A stretch of DNA of 64,000 bases from Pseudomonas sp. LB-090624 (GCF_003205205.1 NZ_QJRL01000008.1:1-64000), one strand, 5' to 3'. Shown: positions 28,264 to 40,643, counted from the stretch's first letter. Numbers and translations are program-made. The notes: generated by a model not told the origin, from the letters alone.

Positions 28264-29334
28264 ATGCGTATTCTGGTTCTTCCCTGCGATGGTATCGGTC
28301 CTGAAATCGTCGAATCTTCGATGTCGGCCCTGCATGCTGCCAACAAGAAATTTGATCTTGGCCTGAGCTTTGACTACGACGACGTCGGCTTCGTAAGCCT
28401 GGAAAAGTACGGCACCACCCTGCGTGATGAGACGCTGGAAAAAGCCAAGACCTACGACGGCATCATCCTGGGCACGCAGTCCCATGCTGACTACCCAGCG
28501 CCGGAGAAAGGTGGCCGCAACGTTTCCGCCGGCTTCCGTATCGGTCTTGACCTGTACGCCAACGTGCGCCCGGCGCGCACCCGTTCGTTCCTCGAGTCGA
28601 ACATGAAGCCTGGCAAGACCATGGACCTGGTGATCATGCGTGAAGCCACCGAAGGCTTCTATCCGGACCGCAACATGTCCCGTGGCTGGGGCGAAGTCAT
28701 GCCATCGCCGGACATGGCTCTGTCGACTCGCAAAATCACTCGCCACTGCAGCGAACGTATCGCCCGTCGCGCCTTCGAGCTGGCCATGAAGCGTAACCGC
28801 AAGGTCACAGCGATCCACAAGGCCAACAGCTTCCACATGACCGATGGTCTGTTCCTGGAGTGCGTGCGCAACGTGGCCAAAGACTTCCCGGAAGTCAAAG
28901 TCGACGACCTGCTGGTCGACGCTTCTACCGCTCACCTGGTGCGCAGCCCTGAGCGTTTCGACGTGCTGGTTGCAACCAACTTCTACGGCGACATCATCAG
29001 CGACCTGGCCAGCGAACTGTCCGGCAGCCTCGGCCTCGCCGGCTCGATGATGGCCAGCGACATTCACTGCTGCGCTCAGGCCCAGCACGGTTCGGCGCCT
29101 GACATCGCCGGCCAGGACAAGGCCAACCCTGTCTCGATGATTCTCTCGGTGGCGATGCTGCTGCAGTGGATGGGCGAGCAGCACGGCAAGCCTGCGCTGG
29201 GCGAAGCGGGCAAGGCCATGGAGCAGGCAGTGGACGTCGTACTGGAAGATCCAGCCAAGCGCACTGCCGACCTCGGCGGCAAGCTGGGCTGCGCCGCCTT
29301 CGGTGAAGCTGTTGCAGCAGTGATTGCCGGCTGA
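28264..29334 (+). CDS. isocitrate/isopropylmalate dehydrogenase family enzyme
   Basis: 356 residues, normal for the NAD-dependent beta-hydroxyacid oxidative decarboxylases (isopropylmalate, tartrate/D-malate, homoisocitrate dehydrogenases). Seen: CDGIGPEIV (8-16), substrate arginines in YANVRPAR (98-105) and MREATEGFYP (125-134), the catalytic lysine in KANSFHMTDGLF (186-197), metal aspartates in DASTAHL (219) and GDIISD (242-247), and the NAD loop HGSAPDIAG (275-283). The ATG at 28264 sits six bases after AGGAG. It heads the operon with the four-carbon acid sugar kinase and decarboxylase. By family chemistry it could oxidise the 3-hydroxyl of a four-carbon sugar acid to the 3-oxo acid that OtnK needs, or act on a tartrate- or isocitrate-like compound. 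Confidence 0.85.
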   Translation: MRILVLPCDGIGPEIVESSMSALHAANKKFDLGLSFDYDDVGFVSLEKYGTTLRDETLEKAKTYDGIILGTQSHADYPAPEKGGRNVSAGFRIGLDLYANVRPARTRSFLESNMKPGKTMDLVIMREATEGFYPDRNMSRGWGEVMPSPDMALSTRKITRHCSERIARRAFELAMKRNRKVTAIHKANSFHMTDGLFLECVRNVAKDFPEVKVDDLLVDASTAHLVRSPERFDVLVATNFYGDIISDLASELSGSLGLAGSMMASDIHCCAQAQHGSAPDIAGQDKANPVSMILSVAMLLQWMGEQHGKPALGEAGKAMEQAVDVVLEDPAKRTADLGGKLGCAAFGEAVAAVIAG

Positions 29335-29463
29335 TCGACCGCACGCCGTAAATCCTGCAGGAACCTACCAAGCTGGCGATGCGCTGTCGTCGCCGGCTTT
29401 TCCCGCTCCTGCGGGGTTGAACCCGTTTTACGCCGCCCAACAATTGCACAGGAGAAACTGCCC

Positions 29464-30735
29464 GTGACCCAACCCTTACTCGGCTGCATCGCCGACGACT
29501 TTACCGGCGGCACCGACCTCGCCAGCATGTTGGTGCGCGGAGGCATGCGCACCCTGCAGGTGATAGGCGTTCCCGACGGCCCGATCGACGCTGATGTCGA
29601 TGCCGTAGTCATCGCGTTGAAGTCCCGAACCCTCCCGGCCGCCGAAGCCATTGAAGAATCAGTTGCAGCACTTGACTGGCTCAAACAGGCCGGCTGCCGT
29701 CAGTTCTTCTTCAAGTACTGCTCAACGTTCGATTCCACCGCGCAAGGCAATATCGGCCCAGTCGCAGACGCCCTGCTCGAAGCCCTGAACGCGCCATTCG
29801 CACTGGCATGCCCGGCATTCCCGGAAAACCAGCGCACGCTCTTCAACGGCTACCTCTTCGTTGGTAACGAACTGCTCAGTGAGTCCGGCATGCGCCATCA
29901 CCCGTTGACGCCGATGACTGACGCCAATCTCGTGCGCGTCCTGCAACAGCAAACCAAGCGCAAGGTCAGCCTGGTTCCCCACAACATCGTCAATCAAGGT
30001 ACTAGCGCGGTACGCCAAGCGTTCGCCGAGGCCCAGGCAGATGGCAGCGGATACGCTATCGTCGATGCTGTGAGCAACCTGGACCTCAAGGTTATCGGCG
30101 AAGCTGCCGCAGACCATGTATTGATCACCGGCGGTTCTGGCGTCGCAATCGGCCTACCCGATAATTTCAAACGCGCAGGGCTGCTGCCTGGCGCTTCTTG
30201 TGCCGCCAAGCTACCTCATATCGAAGGTCATTCTGCGGTACTGTCCGGTAGCTGTTCGGTCGCGACTAACGGCCAGGTCGAATTCTGGCAGCAGAGTGGT
30301 CGCCCGAGCTTCGCGCTCGACCCGCTGCGCCTCGCCGATGGACATGACCAGGTTACTGAGGCGCTGAACTGGGCTAAACCACTGCTGGGCGAAGGACCGG
30401 TACTGATCTACGGCAGCGCTCGCCCCGAAGCAGTCAAAGCAGTTCAGGAGCGACTTGGCATTACCGCTGCCGGCGAAATTGTCGAACGTGCCCTGTCGCA
30501 GATTGCTCTTGGTCTACGAAACCTGGGCGTAAACATCTTCGTTGTCGCGGGCGGCGAAACCTCCGGGGCAGTAGTGAAGGCGCTGGGTGTCGACGCACTG
30601 AGAATCGGTGCACCTATCGACCCAGGCGTGCCATGGACGCTTGGCCTGGGTGAGCACCCGACAGCGCTGGCACTTAAATCCGGTAATTTCGGTACCCGTA
30701 ACTTCTTCATCAAAGCCCTGGAGCTGGCGCCATGA
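29464..30735 (+). CDS. otnK: four-carbon acid sugar kinase (3-oxo-tetronate kinase type, formerly DUF1537)
   Basis: 423 residues. The N-terminal half begins GCIADDFTGGTDLASML (about 7-23), the substrate-binding signature of the former DUF1537 family, and the C-terminal nucleotide-binding half has LIYGSARPEAVKAVQ and VAGGETSG (361-368) plus IGAPIDPGVPW. Characterised members phosphorylate the 4-hydroxyl of oxidised threonate or erythronate using ATP. The start is a GTG at 29464, nine bases after GGAG; no better ATG is near. The next gene overlaps its stop codon (30732-30735) and encodes the matching decarboxylase, which strongly supports the OtnK assignment. About 130 bp containing palindromic, REP-like sequence separate it from the dehydrogenase gene. 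Confidence 0.87.
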   Translation: MTQPLLGCIADDFTGGTDLASMLVRGGMRTLQVIGVPDGPIDADVDAVVIALKSRTLPAAEAIEESVAALDWLKQAGCRQFFFKYCSTFDSTAQGNIGPVADALLEALNAPFALACPAFPENQRTLFNGYLFVGNELLSESGMRHHPLTPMTDANLVRVLQQQTKRKVSLVPHNIVNQGTSAVRQAFAEAQADGSGYAIVDAVSNLDLKVIGEAAADHVLITGGSGVAIGLPDNFKRAGLLPGASCAAKLPHIEGHSAVLSGSCSVATNGQVEFWQQSGRPSFALDPLRLADGHDQVTEALNWAKPLLGEGPVLIYGSARPEAVKAVQERLGITAAGEIVERALSQIALGLRNLGVNIFVVAGGETSGAVVKALGVDALRIGAPIDPGVPWTLGLGEHPTALALKSGNFGTRNFFIKALELAP

Positions 30736-31367
30736 ACGAGAACAAGGAACGGGAACAGATTGTCCTGCTCGGCAAGTCCATGTACGACCGTGGCCTGACC
30801 CACGGGGGCACAGGCAATATCAGCGTGCGTCTGGATGACGGCTGGCTGCTTACGCCAACCGGCTCCTCACTGGGCCGACTCGATCCCGCACGACTGACCA
30901 AGCTCGACTGGGAAGGTCGGCACATCAGCGGCGACAAGCCCTCCAAGGAATTGATGCTGCACCTTGCCATGTATCAAGAGCGCCCCACGAGTGGCGCCGT
31001 CGTTCACCTGCATTCCACCCACTCGGTAGCCGTCTCGGTACTGGATGGTTTGGACCCGGACGACCTGCTGCCGGCGATTACTGCCTACTACGCCATGCGC
31101 GTCGGCAAACTTCCGCTGGTACCCTATTACGCCCCGGGGGATCCGGCCCTGGCAGAAGCAGTCCGCTCGTTTTCCAGCAAGCATCACGCCATGCTGTTGG
31201 CCCATCACGGCCCCGTGGTGGCGGGCAGTGACCTGAACGCCGCTGTAGATGCAACCGAGGAACTCGAGGCTACCGCTCAGTTGTTCCTGCTGATTTTCCA
31301 GCACAAGTTCAAGACCCTGACCCCCGAGCAAATTGCCGAACTGCGGCGCCTCTATCCTCTGAAGTGA
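30732..31367 (+). CDS. otnC: 3-oxo-tetronate 4-phosphate decarboxylase (class II aldolase family)
   Basis: 211 residues of the class II aldolase/adducin family. Zinc histidines are visible in HLHSTHS (92-98) and AHHGPV (157-162), and the acidic residue in PSKELMLHL (about E73). Characterised OtnC enzymes decarboxylate 3-oxo-tetronate 4-phosphate to dihydroxyacetone phosphate. It overlaps the kinase gene by four bases, so the two are coupled. The related fuculose-phosphate aldolase and ribulose-5-phosphate epimerase activities cannot be excluded from sequence alone, but the tight link to a DUF1537 kinase makes the decarboxylase the best call. Its predicted product is the entry point of the tpiA-gapN-gpmI-eno-pyk operon downstream. 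Confidence 0.83.
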   Translation: MNENKEREQIVLLGKSMYDRGLTHGGTGNISVRLDDGWLLTPTGSSLGRLDPARLTKLDWEGRHISGDKPSKELMLHLAMYQERPTSGAVVHLHSTHSVAVSVLDGLDPDDLLPAITAYYAMRVGKLPLVPYYAPGDPALAEAVRSFSSKHHAMLLAHHGPVVAGSDLNAAVDATEELEATAQLFLLIFQHKFKTLTPEQIAELRRLYPLK

Positions 31368-31374
31368 ATGGCAC

Positions 31375-32436
31375 ATGTTTGCGAGCCTGAAAACCTGGTG
31401 GGCAACACCTCTGGTAGGCATCATCGGCGCCCTTCTGGCCAGTGCGGCGCACTGGCCCCTGCCATGGATCATAGGCTCGATGCTAGCGGTGATTTTCGTC
31501 CGCTGCAGCGGCTGGTTGATTGCCGAGATTCCAAATGGACGTAAATCAGGCCAATGGATGATTGCCACCTCCATCGGCCTGCATTTCACCCAACCTGTAG
31601 TCCATGAAATTGTCGGCCATTTCCCGATGATGCTGGCGGCAGCCTTTCTTACCCTGTTACTCGCCCTTGCCGGGATCGCCTTCATGCGGCGCCAGGGCAT
31701 GGACCTGAAGACCGCTTACTTCGCCTTCATGCCGGCAAACTTTGCCGAAATGATCCAGCTGGGGATGCGCCACCGCGCTGACGTCAGTCAGATCGCTGCG
31801 GCTCATAGCATCCGCCTGGTGCTGATCGTGCTCAGCGTGCCTGCCGCCATGTTCCTGTTGATGCAAGTTACCCCAGGCGTAACCGAACCGTTGCGCCCTG
31901 CAGCCCAGTGGCAGTGGCTCGGCCCCATGCTGGTAGGGGGCGCGTTGGTGGCAGTGTTGTGGCGACGGATGGGCCTGCCGAACCCGTGGATGTTCGGCCC
32001 GATGGCCCTGTGCGCTGGCCTGACGGCAGCGTTCGACCTGCGAACAGCACTCCCAGTAGAGATGAGCCACTATGGCCAATTGATGATTGGTTGTGCCCTG
32101 GGCAGCTTCTTCGATCGAGGCTTCTTCCGTCGTTCGCCGCTATACCTGATGAAGGTGGTGATTTTTACCCTGTCGATGATCGTTGGCACTTTCCTGTTCG
32201 CCTGGGGCTTCGGCTGGCTGACAGGTATGCCCGTGCTGTCATTGGCGCTGGGCATGATGCCGGGCAGCAGCACTGAGATGTACCTTACCGCTGAAGCCCT
32301 TCACCTGGGGGCTGGGATGGTGACCGCTATGCAGATCATGCGCCTGGTGGTGGTCATGTTATGCGCAGAACCTGTGCTCAAGCTATGGCTGGCACGCCAG
32401 GGTGACGTCGTGAACGAGCAGCAAGAGCAGGACTAG
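31375..32436 (+). CDS. AbrB-family (PF05145) integral membrane protein
   Basis: 353 residues, nearly all hydrophobic, with about 10 helices in two similar halves; GALLASAAHWPLPWIIGSML near the N-terminus and LGMMPGSSTEMYL near residue 285 are typical of the family called AbrB or, misleadingly, ammonia monooxygenase. Despite the name it is not a DNA-binding protein. Function is unproven; a transport role is plausible. It starts 7 bases after the decarboxylase gene and completes the operon, so it may carry the cluster's substrate or export an intermediate. The ribosome-binding site is weak, consistent with translation coupled to the gene before. It converges with the GntR gene 6 bases on. Confidence 0.75.
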   Translation: MFASLKTWWATPLVGIIGALLASAAHWPLPWIIGSMLAVIFVRCSGWLIAEIPNGRKSGQWMIATSIGLHFTQPVVHEIVGHFPMMLAAAFLTLLLALAGIAFMRRQGMDLKTAYFAFMPANFAEMIQLGMRHRADVSQIAAAHSIRLVLIVLSVPAAMFLLMQVTPGVTEPLRPAAQWQWLGPMLVGGALVAVLWRRMGLPNPWMFGPMALCAGLTAAFDLRTALPVEMSHYGQLMIGCALGSFFDRGFFRRSPLYLMKVVIFTLSMIVGTFLFAWGFGWLTGMPVLSLALGMMPGSSTEMYLTAEALHLGAGMVTAMQIMRLVVVMLCAEPVLKLWLARQGDVVNEQQEQD

Positions 32437-32441
32437 CGCCT

Positions 32442-33380
32442 TTACGCAACAGGAACGCCCGCCTCGACCGTATCCGCGGGCGTCTCCGTTGGCCTGCTGC
32501 GCTCCAGAATTGGCGACTTGCGGGCGAGCGACCCACTCAGATGGCGTTTCATCAGATGCGCTGCTTCCAGATTGTTTCCTTCTTCGACCAACTCGATCAT
32601 CCGAAGGTGCTCGGCACACTGCGTGTAGAGGCGCTTGCGGTCGATCATGGAGCGGTATTCCAGCAAGCGACGCATGTTGTTCAGCTGCTTGAGGATCATG
32701 TGATACAGCGGGTTGCCGGACAACTTGATCAAATCCTCGTGGAAGCGGATACCGGACTTCATGAGGACATCGGCCGGCAGCGTGTCGATGCCGCCGGACA
32801 GCAGGTCCTTCTGCTCCTTTTTAAGACGCCTGAGCACATCGAGGTCGTACGCAAAATCATTCTCGAGCAGAGCTGCAGGCTCGATCAGAGACCGGACCTT
32901 GTAAATCTGCTGGAGCGTCTCTGGGGTTTTCGCCACATCCAGGAACCGCCAGCCGTAACCTGGCTTGGGCTCGGCCCAGCCAACTTTCGCCGCTCGGTTG
33001 AGAATATCGATGACCTGAAACTTGGTCAGGTCGTAGCGCTCTCGCAGGTACTTCTCGGTGACTTCCGATGGAATTGCATCGTTGAGCCAATCCTCTGAAA
33101 GCCGATAGTACTCTGGGGGTTCTTCAGTCGCCGTGATCTCATCCAGTGCCTCAGTCAAGCCGTCAGCAATGCCAATTACAAAAAAGCCACGGTTGGGAAT
33201 CTGCTCCAGGACGCCCTGCTCGGCCAACAGCGTCAACGCCTCCCGAGCAGGTGAGCGCGACACATGAAAGTCATCAGCGACTTTCTGCGCACTCAAATGC
33301 GCTCCAGTGGTAATTTCGCCGAGCTGGATCTTGTGTTTTATGTCAAAAACAATGCGCTGGACTAGGGTGCTTGATGCCAT
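32442..33380 (-). CDS. GntR family regulator with tandem winged helices and FCD domain (1)
   Basis: 312 residues. The first winged helix is GntR-like (VADDFHVSRSPAREALTLLAEQGVL, given as HVSRSPAREAL, about 38-48). A second winged-helix-like stretch (YLRERYDLTKFQVIDILNR area, about 116-150, ending PGYGWRF) comes before an all-helical FCD effector domain (about 160-290). The ATG at 33380 begins MASSTLVQRIVFDI as usual for GntR proteins; the extension to 33455 looks noncoding. Convergent with the otnK-otnC-AbrB operon and close to the chemoreceptor. It probably responds to a pathway acid and represses the divergent operons. It shares its unusual domain order with the regulator at 47536. Confidence 0.83.
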   Translation of the reverse strand: MASSTLVQRIVFDIKHKIQLGEITTGAHLSAQKVADDFHVSRSPAREALTLLAEQGVLEQIPNRGFFVIGIADGLTEALDEITATEEPPEYYRLSEDWLNDAIPSEVTEKYLRERYDLTKFQVIDILNRAAKVGWAEPKPGYGWRFLDVAKTPETLQQIYKVRSLIEPAALLENDFAYDLDVLRRLKKEQKDLLSGGIDTLPADVLMKSGIRFHEDLIKLSGNPLYHMILKQLNNMRRLLEYRSMIDRKRLYTQCAEHLRMIELVEEGNNLEAAHLMKRHLSGSLARKSPILERSRPTETPADTVEAGVPVA

Positions 33381-33491
33381 ATTCCTGAACCGATACGTTG
33401 TAAAACCGGAGAGATCAGCAGCCAATCCTTTGATTATCGGCGCCGGTAAATGCAAGTATACGCTAGAACCTGCTCAAGGCGGCAGACACCA

Positions 33492-35123
33492 CTAGCGGGG
33501 CGCCATGCGAAATTGTCGCACCAGCTCATTGAGTTCCAACGCCAACTGGGCCAGCGACTGGCTTGCCGCTGCGGTCTGAGCGGCGCCCGCCGAAGTCTGT
33601 ATCGACAGCTCACGGATTGCTAGCAGGTTACGGTCCGTGCTCCTGGCCACCTGCGCCTGCTCGGTCGCCGCACAACTGATGACCTGATTACGCTCATTGA
33701 TTTGCTCGCTGCTAGAAAGCAGCGCCTGCAGCGCGACGCTGGCTGCCTCGGCCAAGGCCAAGGTTTCCTGGGTTCGGCTGGTACTGTTGTGCATGGTCTG
33801 CACTGCGGCCCCGGTTTCCCGCTGCATCGCCGTGATCATGGCTTCGATCTCCCGGGTAGATTCTGCCGTACGGTGAGCCAAGCCCCGCACTTCATCTGCG
33901 ACCACTGCAAAACCACGCCCCGCTTCGCCTGCACGGGCAGCCTCGATCGCGGCATTGAGTGCGAGCAGGTTGGTCTGCTCGGCAATCGTACGGATAACAT
34001 CCAGTACCCGGCCGATCCCCTGCGCTGCCCCTGAAAGCCCCTCAACCTGGCTGGCACTGGCCAACACGTCCCGTATCAGCCCATTGAGCGAAGCCAGTGC
34101 CTCCTCCATCTTTTGCCTGCCTTGGAGCGCCGTTTCACGGGCCTCGTGTGCCAATTGCGACGCCATGGCCGCACTCTGAGCGACTTCCTCGGTTGCGCTG
34201 GTCATCTGGGTGACCGCGGTAGCCGCCTGCTCGATCTCACTGTGCTGCATGTGACTGTCCCGTCGCCCCTCTTCGGTAACGGCATTAAGTTGCTCGGCGG
34301 CTGTTGCCAGCTGCGTAGACGAGCCATCGATCTGTCGCAGTGTCTGCAACAGGTTCGACTGCATACGCTTCAGGGCCTGCATCAACCGCGTCGCTTCATC
34401 GTTACCCGTTGGCGTGATCACCTGGCTCAGATCCGCTTCGGCAACCCGTTCGGCAATTTGTACTGCCGACCGCAAGGGTGCAGTGATGCTGGTGATAAGG
34501 AGCCACGCGATCAACCCGGTGCAGACGAAGACCAACAGTACCACCAGCACGACTCCCTTGATCGCATTGGAATACGCGGTTTCCGATCGCAGGTTGGCGC
34601 GCTGAGCGCCCTCATCAGCCTGTTCGATCAACGCGTCGAACTGGCGTGTCATCTCATCGTATGCATCACGCACCGACATGAGGTAAGCACGTGCCCCTGC
34701 CTTGTCGCCTGTACGCGAAACGGCCAGTAGTGCCTGATGATGCTTTGCATAGGTTTCAAGGCTACGCACAAAGTCCTTGAGGCCGGTACGCTCTTGCTCG
34801 GTTTGCAACAGCCCGGCGTATCGCTGCATTTGTTCGCGCACTTGTTGAAGGCGACCTGCTGTACGTTCTTCGTACGTCTGCATCTGCTCTTGGCTAACTG
34901 AAAGGATGTGCTGCATCGACCCCATTCGATAGCGATTCAAGGCGGCATTGGCCGTACCCAGGGCGCGAACGCGCTGCAGCCAGTTATCCTTGATATCCAG
35001 AGCCTCAGCCTGTACTACGCGGATTTGTTGCAGCGCAAACGCGCCCAACAGCACGCTCAACAGCGCCAGGCACGCGAAGCCTATAGCAGCTCGCGGTCCT
35101 ACACCGATCATTCTGACGTTCAT
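33492..35123 (-). CDS. methyl-accepting chemotaxis protein with four-helix-bundle sensor
   Basis: 543 residues: an N-terminal transmembrane helix (about 12-32), a periplasmic helical sensor of about 155 residues (4HB_MCP type), a second transmembrane helix (about 188-212, [18 protein letters not shown]), a HAMP domain, and the signalling domain with the conserved tip [19 protein letters not shown] (starting at 382). There is no CheR/CheB docking pentapeptide at the C-terminus (ends QFRMAPR). Its place between the GntR regulator and the second OprD porin suggests that it senses the growth substrate of the cluster or a related organic acid. Four-helix sensors of pseudomonads often bind TCA-type acids, but that is an analogy. 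Confidence 0.88.
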   Translation of the reverse strand: MNVRMIGVGPRAAIGFACLALLSVLLGAFALQQIRVVQAEALDIKDNWLQRVRALGTANAALNRYRMGSMQHILSVSQEQMQTYEERTAGRLQQVREQMQRYAGLLQTEQERTGLKDFVRSLETYAKHHQALLAVSRTGDKAGARAYLMSVRDAYDEMTRQFDALIEQADEGAQRANLRSETAYSNAIKGVVLVVLLVFVCTGLIAWLLITSITAPLRSAVQIAERVAEADLSQVITPTGNDEATRLMQALKRMQSNLLQTLRQIDGSSTQLATAAEQLNAVTEEGRRDSHMQHSEIEQAATAVTQMTSATEEVAQSAAMASQLAHEARETALQGRQKMEEALASLNGLIRDVLASASQVEGLSGAAQGIGRVLDVIRTIAEQTNLLALNAAIEAARAGEAGRGFAVVADEVRGLAHRTAESTREIEAMITAMQRETGAAVQTMHNSTSRTQETLALAEAASVALQALLSSSEQINERNQVISCAATEQAQVARSTDRNLLAIRELSIQTSAGAAQTAAASQSLAQLALELNELVRQFRMAPR

Positions 35124-35229
35124 CTAATCAAGGTTTCCTTTGTTCCCGGACGGGAATCGCAACAATGACTTGCGCCGATACGAGGCCCGCGAACAGGCCC
35201 GGCATCGACGAACAAGTCGCAGTGACGGC

Positions 35230-36528
35230 TCAGAGCAGTTCGAGCGGGTACTCGATGATTACGCGCACTTCGTCCACATCGCCCTCTGCCTGAGCTTCGT
35301 TGGCACGGTGAGTGGTGTGTCGCAGCCGCAGGGAAAGGTCCTTGGCAGCGCCCGATTGCACGACGTAGCGCAGGTCCAGGTTACGCTCCCAGTGCTTGCC
35401 ATCCTCACCTTGCAGCCCTGCGTATCCACCCAGGGGATCGGCCTTGGTGCCATCGATATGATCACCCTTGAGATAGCGTGCAGAAAACTTCAGGCCCGGC
35501 ACGCCGTAGCCTGCAAAGTCCAGGTCGTAGCGCACCTGATAGGAGCGCTCGTTTGCCCCGTTGAAGTCCGAGTAGTTGACGGAGTTGGCGAGAAAAATAG
35601 AGTCGCCGCCAACAAAATCGAAAGGCGTGTTGCCATCTACGTCCTGGTACGCAACGGTCAGCTTGTGATCGCCGAACGCATAGCCCAGCGCCAGGCTATA
35701 GGTGGTGTTATCGATCTCGCCCTGCAACGCCTTGCCGGCATCCCGGGTCTTGTAGAGGTTGGCGTCCATGTCCAGGGACTGGGTATCGGAGAGCGGCAAC
35801 ACATAGTTCAGGTTGCCGTAATACTGATGCCAGGTTTCATCGAAATCCGACGCATAAAGGCTAGCACTGAGCTGCTTGCTCAAGGCATAGGTGCCGCCGA
35901 CGAAATCGATCGACTTGCCAATGCGGTTTTCACCGTAATTGAGATAAAGATCGTCATCCTGGTTGCTGGAGTCCCGCAGCTTGTAGGCGGTGAAATGCCC
36001 CGCCTGCAGATCAAGGCCATCGATTTCTTTGCTTTGCAGCAACAGACCGGTTGCGGTCTCTGGCAACAGTCGCGAATCCCCGGTTGCGAACACCGGCGCC
36101 TCGGTGCGCATGTTGCCGTAGCGGAGCTCGGTGTTGGATAAACGCACTTTCACAGCGGCGCCGGCGCTGGAGTAGTCATCCTCCGGGCGATCATCACTAT
36201 CGACCGGCAACAGGTCAGCGCCGGAACGCCCTCGTCCACTGTCAAGTTTCAAGCCAAGCAAGCCAAAGGCATCCACACCGAAACCCAAGGTGCCTTGTGT
36301 GAAGCCAGACTCATAGAACGCCATGATGCCGTGCGCCCACTCCTCGCGGTAGCTCTGATCACCAGGCTCGGCATCACGATAATCGCGATTGAAGTAAAAA
36401 TTGCGGTTGAGCAGACGAAGGCTGCTGCCTTCGACAAAACCCGCTGATTCCGACTGATCCGAAGCCTGCGCCGCAGCACAGGCGAGCGAAACGGCCAACG
36501 CGGTAAACCCCTGAGTCACTGCATGCAT
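35230..36528 (-). CDS. OprD family outer-membrane porin (2)
   Basis: 432 residues. Signal peptide at the N-terminus (MHAVTQGFTALAVSLA, cleavage near AAAQA-SD), then the OprD family start GFVEGSSLRLLNRNFYF and NRDYRD, and many amphipathic strands to a C-terminal EYPLELL. The ATG at 36528 was chosen: AGGAA lies about ten bases upstream, while the in-frame TTG at 36534 is too close to it. It is divergent from the pyruvate kinase operon and so may share its regulation. It is clearly different from the OprD protein at 8009-9262, so the cluster carries two distinct porins, perhaps for a lactone or sugar acid and for a tricarboxylate. Confidence 0.88.
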   Translation of the reverse strand: MHAVTQGFTALAVSLACAAAQASDQSESAGFVEGSSLRLLNRNFYFNRDYRDAEPGDQSYREEWAHGIMAFYESGFTQGTLGFGVDAFGLLGLKLDSGRGRSGADLLPVDSDDRPEDDYSSAGAAVKVRLSNTELRYGNMRTEAPVFATGDSRLLPETATGLLLQSKEIDGLDLQAGHFTAYKLRDSSNQDDDLYLNYGENRIGKSIDFVGGTYALSKQLSASLYASDFDETWHQYYGNLNYVLPLSDTQSLDMDANLYKTRDAGKALQGEIDNTTYSLALGYAFGDHKLTVAYQDVDGNTPFDFVGGDSIFLANSVNYSDFNGANERSYQVRYDLDFAGYGVPGLKFSARYLKGDHIDGTKADPLGGYAGLQGEDGKHWERNLDLRYVVQSGAAKDLSLRLRHTTHRANEAQAEGDVDEVRVIIEYPLELL

Positions 36529-36913
36529 CGTCAAGTATTCCTGGTTTAGAAGTTAGTGCCCTGGCCTGCCATTGCCGGGCTTTCTTGTTGTGGATCTAAA
36601 CAAGCTATGCGCACTGCGGCGCAGCAGCCCCCTGATGAGGTCCTGGCAGGCAATGCCAGAAACGAACGCCCACCAGCAGCGCTGCCCTCCAAAAATAACA
36701 TTGCATTTGTAAGTGTCAATATGCGAATCTTCTTTCGCTCGCCAGGCAGCCCTCTCCATCCTCACCAACCGCCTGATGAAGCCATGATTTTTGCTCAATG
36801 GCAGCCTTTAGATCGAGTTCAAGCAAAAACCTTATTTGGATGTATGGATCCAAATATCCAATTGATCTGACTGCCTTTTCTTACCAGACGTCCGCTTTGA
36901 AGGAAGCTGAGCC
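36529..36913. promoter_or_regulatory. 385 bp divergent control region between OprD and pyk
   Basis: No convincing gene lies here. Two elements stand out. GCATTTGTAAGTGTCAATATG (36703-36723, here described as GCATTT plus AAGTGTCAATATG) resembles the candidate operators at 26866 and 47495. TTGGAT-N6-ATCCAA (36836-36853) is an inverted repeat 60 bases before the pyk start, where an operator or activator site would be expected. The region is AT-richer than the genes around it. No clear -35/-10 pair could be fixed. Confidence 0.45.
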
Positions 36914-39819
<2,906 letters not shown>

Positions 39820-39834
39820 TAGAGAGAACCGCAC

Positions 39835-40590
39835 ATGAACGAAAAGCTTGTAATCGCGAACTGGAAAATGCACGGCACTCGTGCTGCCAATGAGCAACTG
39901 ATCAACAACCTGCTGCCGACACTCAGCGAATTGCAAGGCGTACGGATCGCCATCTGCCCGCCATTGCCATACCTGTCCCAAGTTGCTGATCTGCTGGGCA
40001 ATTCCTGTGTATCGCTGGGCGCACAGAATTTCAGCGAACGCCCACAAGGAGCCTTCACTGGCGAGGTCAGCGGCGAAATGCTTGCCGACATAGGCTGCAA
40101 TTACGTACTCGTGGGCCATTCCGAGCGCCGTAGCCTGTATGGCGAAACTGACGCGCTGGTGGCGATGAAATTCGAGGCGGCATTACGCGCAAACCTGGTG
40201 CCAGTCCTGTGCCTTGGCGAAACCATCCATCAGCGCCGGGCGGACAACACCAATGCAGTGATCGGCGCACAACTGCGAGCGGTTCTGCAGCAAGTCGGGA
40301 TAAAGCAACTTGCCCGTGGCGTCATTGCCTATGAACCGGTCTGGGCAATTGGCACTGGCGAGACAGCCTCGCCAGCCCAGGCCCAAGCAGTCCATCAGCA
40401 CATTCGTGCGCTTCTGGCCGAGCAGGATCCGGATGCTGCCGCCAGCATTCCCCTGCTTTACGGCGGCAGTGTCAAAGCAGATAACGCAGCGCAGCTGTTC
40501 GAGCAGGCCGATATTGACGGTGGCCTGATCGGTGGCGCATCGCTGGACCCAGCAGCCTTTGGTGCGATCTGCAAAGCCGCTCGCGCCTGA
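39835..40590 (+). CDS. tpiA: triosephosphate isomerase
   Basis: 251 residues, usual length. It converts dihydroxyacetone phosphate to glyceraldehyde 3-phosphate. The catalytic set is present: NWKMHG (9-14, Lys11), GHSERR (94-99, His95) and AYEPVWAIGTG (165-175, Glu167), with the phosphate-gripping loop next to it and LYGGSVKADN near the C-terminus. It follows eno by 15 bases and has a GAGAG-type ribosome-binding site. In the proposed pathway it receives the dihydroxyacetone phosphate made by OtnC. The housekeeping tpiA of pseudomonads lies elsewhere, next to secG/nusA genes, so this is a paralogue. Confidence 0.94.
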   Translation: MNEKLVIANWKMHGTRAANEQLINNLLPTLSELQGVRIAICPPLPYLSQVADLLGNSCVSLGAQNFSERPQGAFTGEVSGEMLADIGCNYVLVGHSERRSLYGETDALVAMKFEAALRANLVPVLCLGETIHQRRADNTNAVIGAQLRAVLQQVGIKQLARGVIAYEPVWAIGTGETASPAQAQAVHQHIRALLAEQDPDAAASIPLLYGGSVKADNAAQLFEQADIDGGLIGGASLDPAAFGAICKAARA

Positions 40591-40643
40591 CTCAATCGCG
40601 CAACCGTGCGCCTTCAGACAAGAAACACAAGAAAGGTAAAAGC

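Noticed and set aside
36556..36870. Open frame of 104 codons upstream of pyk
   Set aside because: No ribosome-binding site, no family resemblance, and it covers the likely operator region of two divergent operons.
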